From: Skeletonema tropicum
Taxonomy: Eukaryota > Bacillariophyta > Thalassiosirophyceae > Thalassiosirales > Thalassiosiraceae
DNA: 64,000 nucleotides
Direction of reading: 5' to 3'
Assembly: GCA_037178625.1 (NCBI GenBank)
Contig: CM074127.1
Location: 1,054,001-1,118,000 of the forward strand
Under the pieces are notes generated by a model. It saw only the letters and a program-made list of their open reading frames with translations. It ran no database searches and was not told the DNA's origin. A program made the translations under genes and the position numbers. Positions within the stretch are counted from its first letter, which is position 1. Every line of letters starts with the position of its first letter. Positions 63,029 through 64,000 of the stretch are shown piece after piece.

Positions 63029-63898
63029 TCAATAGCATTGCACCGTTCCGATGTCATCATCGCCCACATGCTTTCGTAGATAGTAAATCTCAGCGGTCAT
63101 GTCCGTGAAGGCTGAGAATAACCAGAGACAGCATGAAAAAACATCCATCTGAATCACCCATAGGTCTACATAACCTGCAAGACCAACATAAGAGCCGACA
63201 CAGCCTAATACGGCTCCGATTAAGAAGCATAAATCTCCAATTCTAAAGCATGCAACTCCCTCATAGTCGTGTTTTCTGAGCAACAAGTTGATAGCCTCTA
63301 TGAAGAACATATGTACACTGACGAAGTCCCAAATTGTCCTTGCTTGATATGTATGACTGAGAGCAGATATCATGCCAGCAACACCCGCTAGAACAAGGAC
63401 AATATTGAGACAATCAAAATATCTTAATAAATCAAATAGACCGACAAACACAAAGAATAATGCACCCAAGATATATAGCAGTTCATACTTCAGGCTGTAT
63501 GCTTCCCATTTGTCATGTAGATAATCGGGTCCATTCTCAGAAGTATAATTGGTCCAAACCTCATCTGTGTCTTCATAGACTACATCGGCAGGGACTCCAC
63601 GGCGCTTAGTATACAAATACCAATTTAGTGTCGCCAGCGCTAATTTGAGGTAGAAGAACGATGCCAGAATGAAACACAAATGCGAGAGAAACGCAAGGTG
63701 GATGGATCCTTTGATGTTGTCGTATACATTGTGGCAAGAAGGAAGATACGGTCGCTTGCGCTCGTGATCAATCTCGTCTGACAGTGGCACGCCATCCGTT
63801 ACTAGTGGCATACAAGCTACAGGTGATTCCTCATATTTTTCTGCTACTTCATCTTCTGTTACCTGGCGCAGGCGTTGGTCAGCTTCTTCGGATATCAT
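63029..63898 (-). CDS. Multi-pass membrane protein, hypothetical (289 aa)
   Basis: Six hydrophobic segments are visible after an acidic, cytosolic-type N-terminus of about 65 residues: SIHLAFLSHLCFILASFFYL, LLYILGALFFVFVGLFDLL, NIVLVLAGVAGMISALSH, DFVSVHMFFIEAINLLL, LCFLIGAVLGCVGSYVGLAG and VFSCCLWLFSAFTDMTAEIY. Between the first two is an extracellular or luminal loop with possible N-glycosylation (NYTSEN). No transporter or enzyme motif is recognised, and no family is claimed. Confidence 0.6.
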   Translation of the reverse strand: MISEEADQRLRQVTEDEVAEKYEESPVACMPLVTDGVPLSDEIDHERKRPYLPSCHNVYDNIKGSIHLAFLSHLCFILASFFYLKLALATLNWYLYTKRRGVPADVVYEDTDEVWTNYTSENGPDYLHDKWEAYSLKYELLYILGALFFVFVGLFDLLRYFDCLNIVLVLAGVAGMISALSHTYQARTIWDFVSVHMFFIEAINLLLRKHDYEGVACFRIGDLCFLIGAVLGCVGSYVGLAGYVDLWVIQMDVFSCCLWLFSAFTDMTAEIYYLRKHVGDDDIGTVQCY

Positions 63899-64000
63899 TT
63901 ATCATTAGAGGTCCACAGATAAGAAGTTGGGCCCCTTTCCTCGTTGCAGCCAAAAATCAAGGTGCCTCGAGTGCATACACTGTTTTATTTGTGTAGGTTC

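Noticed and set aside
1..64000. CRISPR arrays, operons or bacterial-type islands
   Set aside because: No short regularly spaced repeats with unique spacers were seen. Genes are spliced or eukaryotic in family, so prokaryotic systems are not expected.

Overview
The window looks like nuclear DNA of a centric diatom. The reasons are large, mostly single-exon genes with long Ser/Asn/Gln/Asp-rich stretches, short GT-AG introns of about 95 to 130 bp, N-termini in which a signal peptide is followed by an ASAFAP-like phenylalanine (the heterokont plastid-entry signature), a pair of heat-shock-factor genes, and a kinesin-9 motor of the kind found in flagellated lineages. No prokaryotic features, CRISPR arrays, rRNA or convincing tRNA genes were seen. 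The assignment to diatoms is inference; no marker was searched.

Layout. From 0.6 to 15 kb lies a gene-rich block: a Nas2/PSMD9 proteasome chaperone, a small two-exon protein with a signal peptide, a possible mitochondrial mini-protein, two adjacent DNA elements (a 771-bp hAT derivative and a roughly 0.8-kb foldback), kinesin-9, PAT1, SART1/Snu66, and a dolichol/phytol-kinase-like enzyme with a decayed partial copy beside it.

From 15 to 32 kb no intact cellular gene is recognisable. A satellite-like array (unit about 190 bp) is split by two insertions. One is a 6.6-kb LTR element (identical 5-bp target duplication, LTRs about 99% alike, no recognisable gag/pol), itself carrying a 1.34-kb TTAA-type DNA transposon in its left LTR. 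The other is a 2.03-kb DNA transposon with an 18-bp perfect terminal inverted repeat and a 7-bp target duplication. Further right are a foldback repeat and a decayed Mutator-like (MULE) transposase with one intron.

From 32.8 to 64 kb the sequence is gene-rich again: a zinc-ribbon protein, two heat-shock-factor genes separated by a MITE, a small secreted protein, NOL9/Grc3, a small Gln-rich protein, a fucosyltransferase-like type II membrane protein, a large coiled-coil protein that may be KNL1/Spc7-like, a plastid phytyl-ester-synthase-like acyltransferase, a 1.47-kb LTR element whose only ORF is a novel repeat protein, a membrane protein with a long tail, a WDR76/DDB2-like protein with a PIP box, gamma-tubulin complex component 2, and a multi-pass membrane protein.

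Functionally the cellular genes are housekeeping: RNA processing and decay (SART1, PAT1, NOL9), microtubule nucleation and chromosome biology (GCP2, possible KNL1, WDR76/DDB2), proteasome assembly, transcription, and plastid or ER lipid metabolism. They do not form an operon. Several pairs are head-to-head with 200 to 500 bp between start codons, and three of these divergent spacers carry a recurring 11-base motif, TACGTAGGAAT. The most novel items are the 1.47-kb LTR element with a private ORF at 51.1-52.6 kb and the nested satellite/transposon structure at 16.4-27.1 kb.
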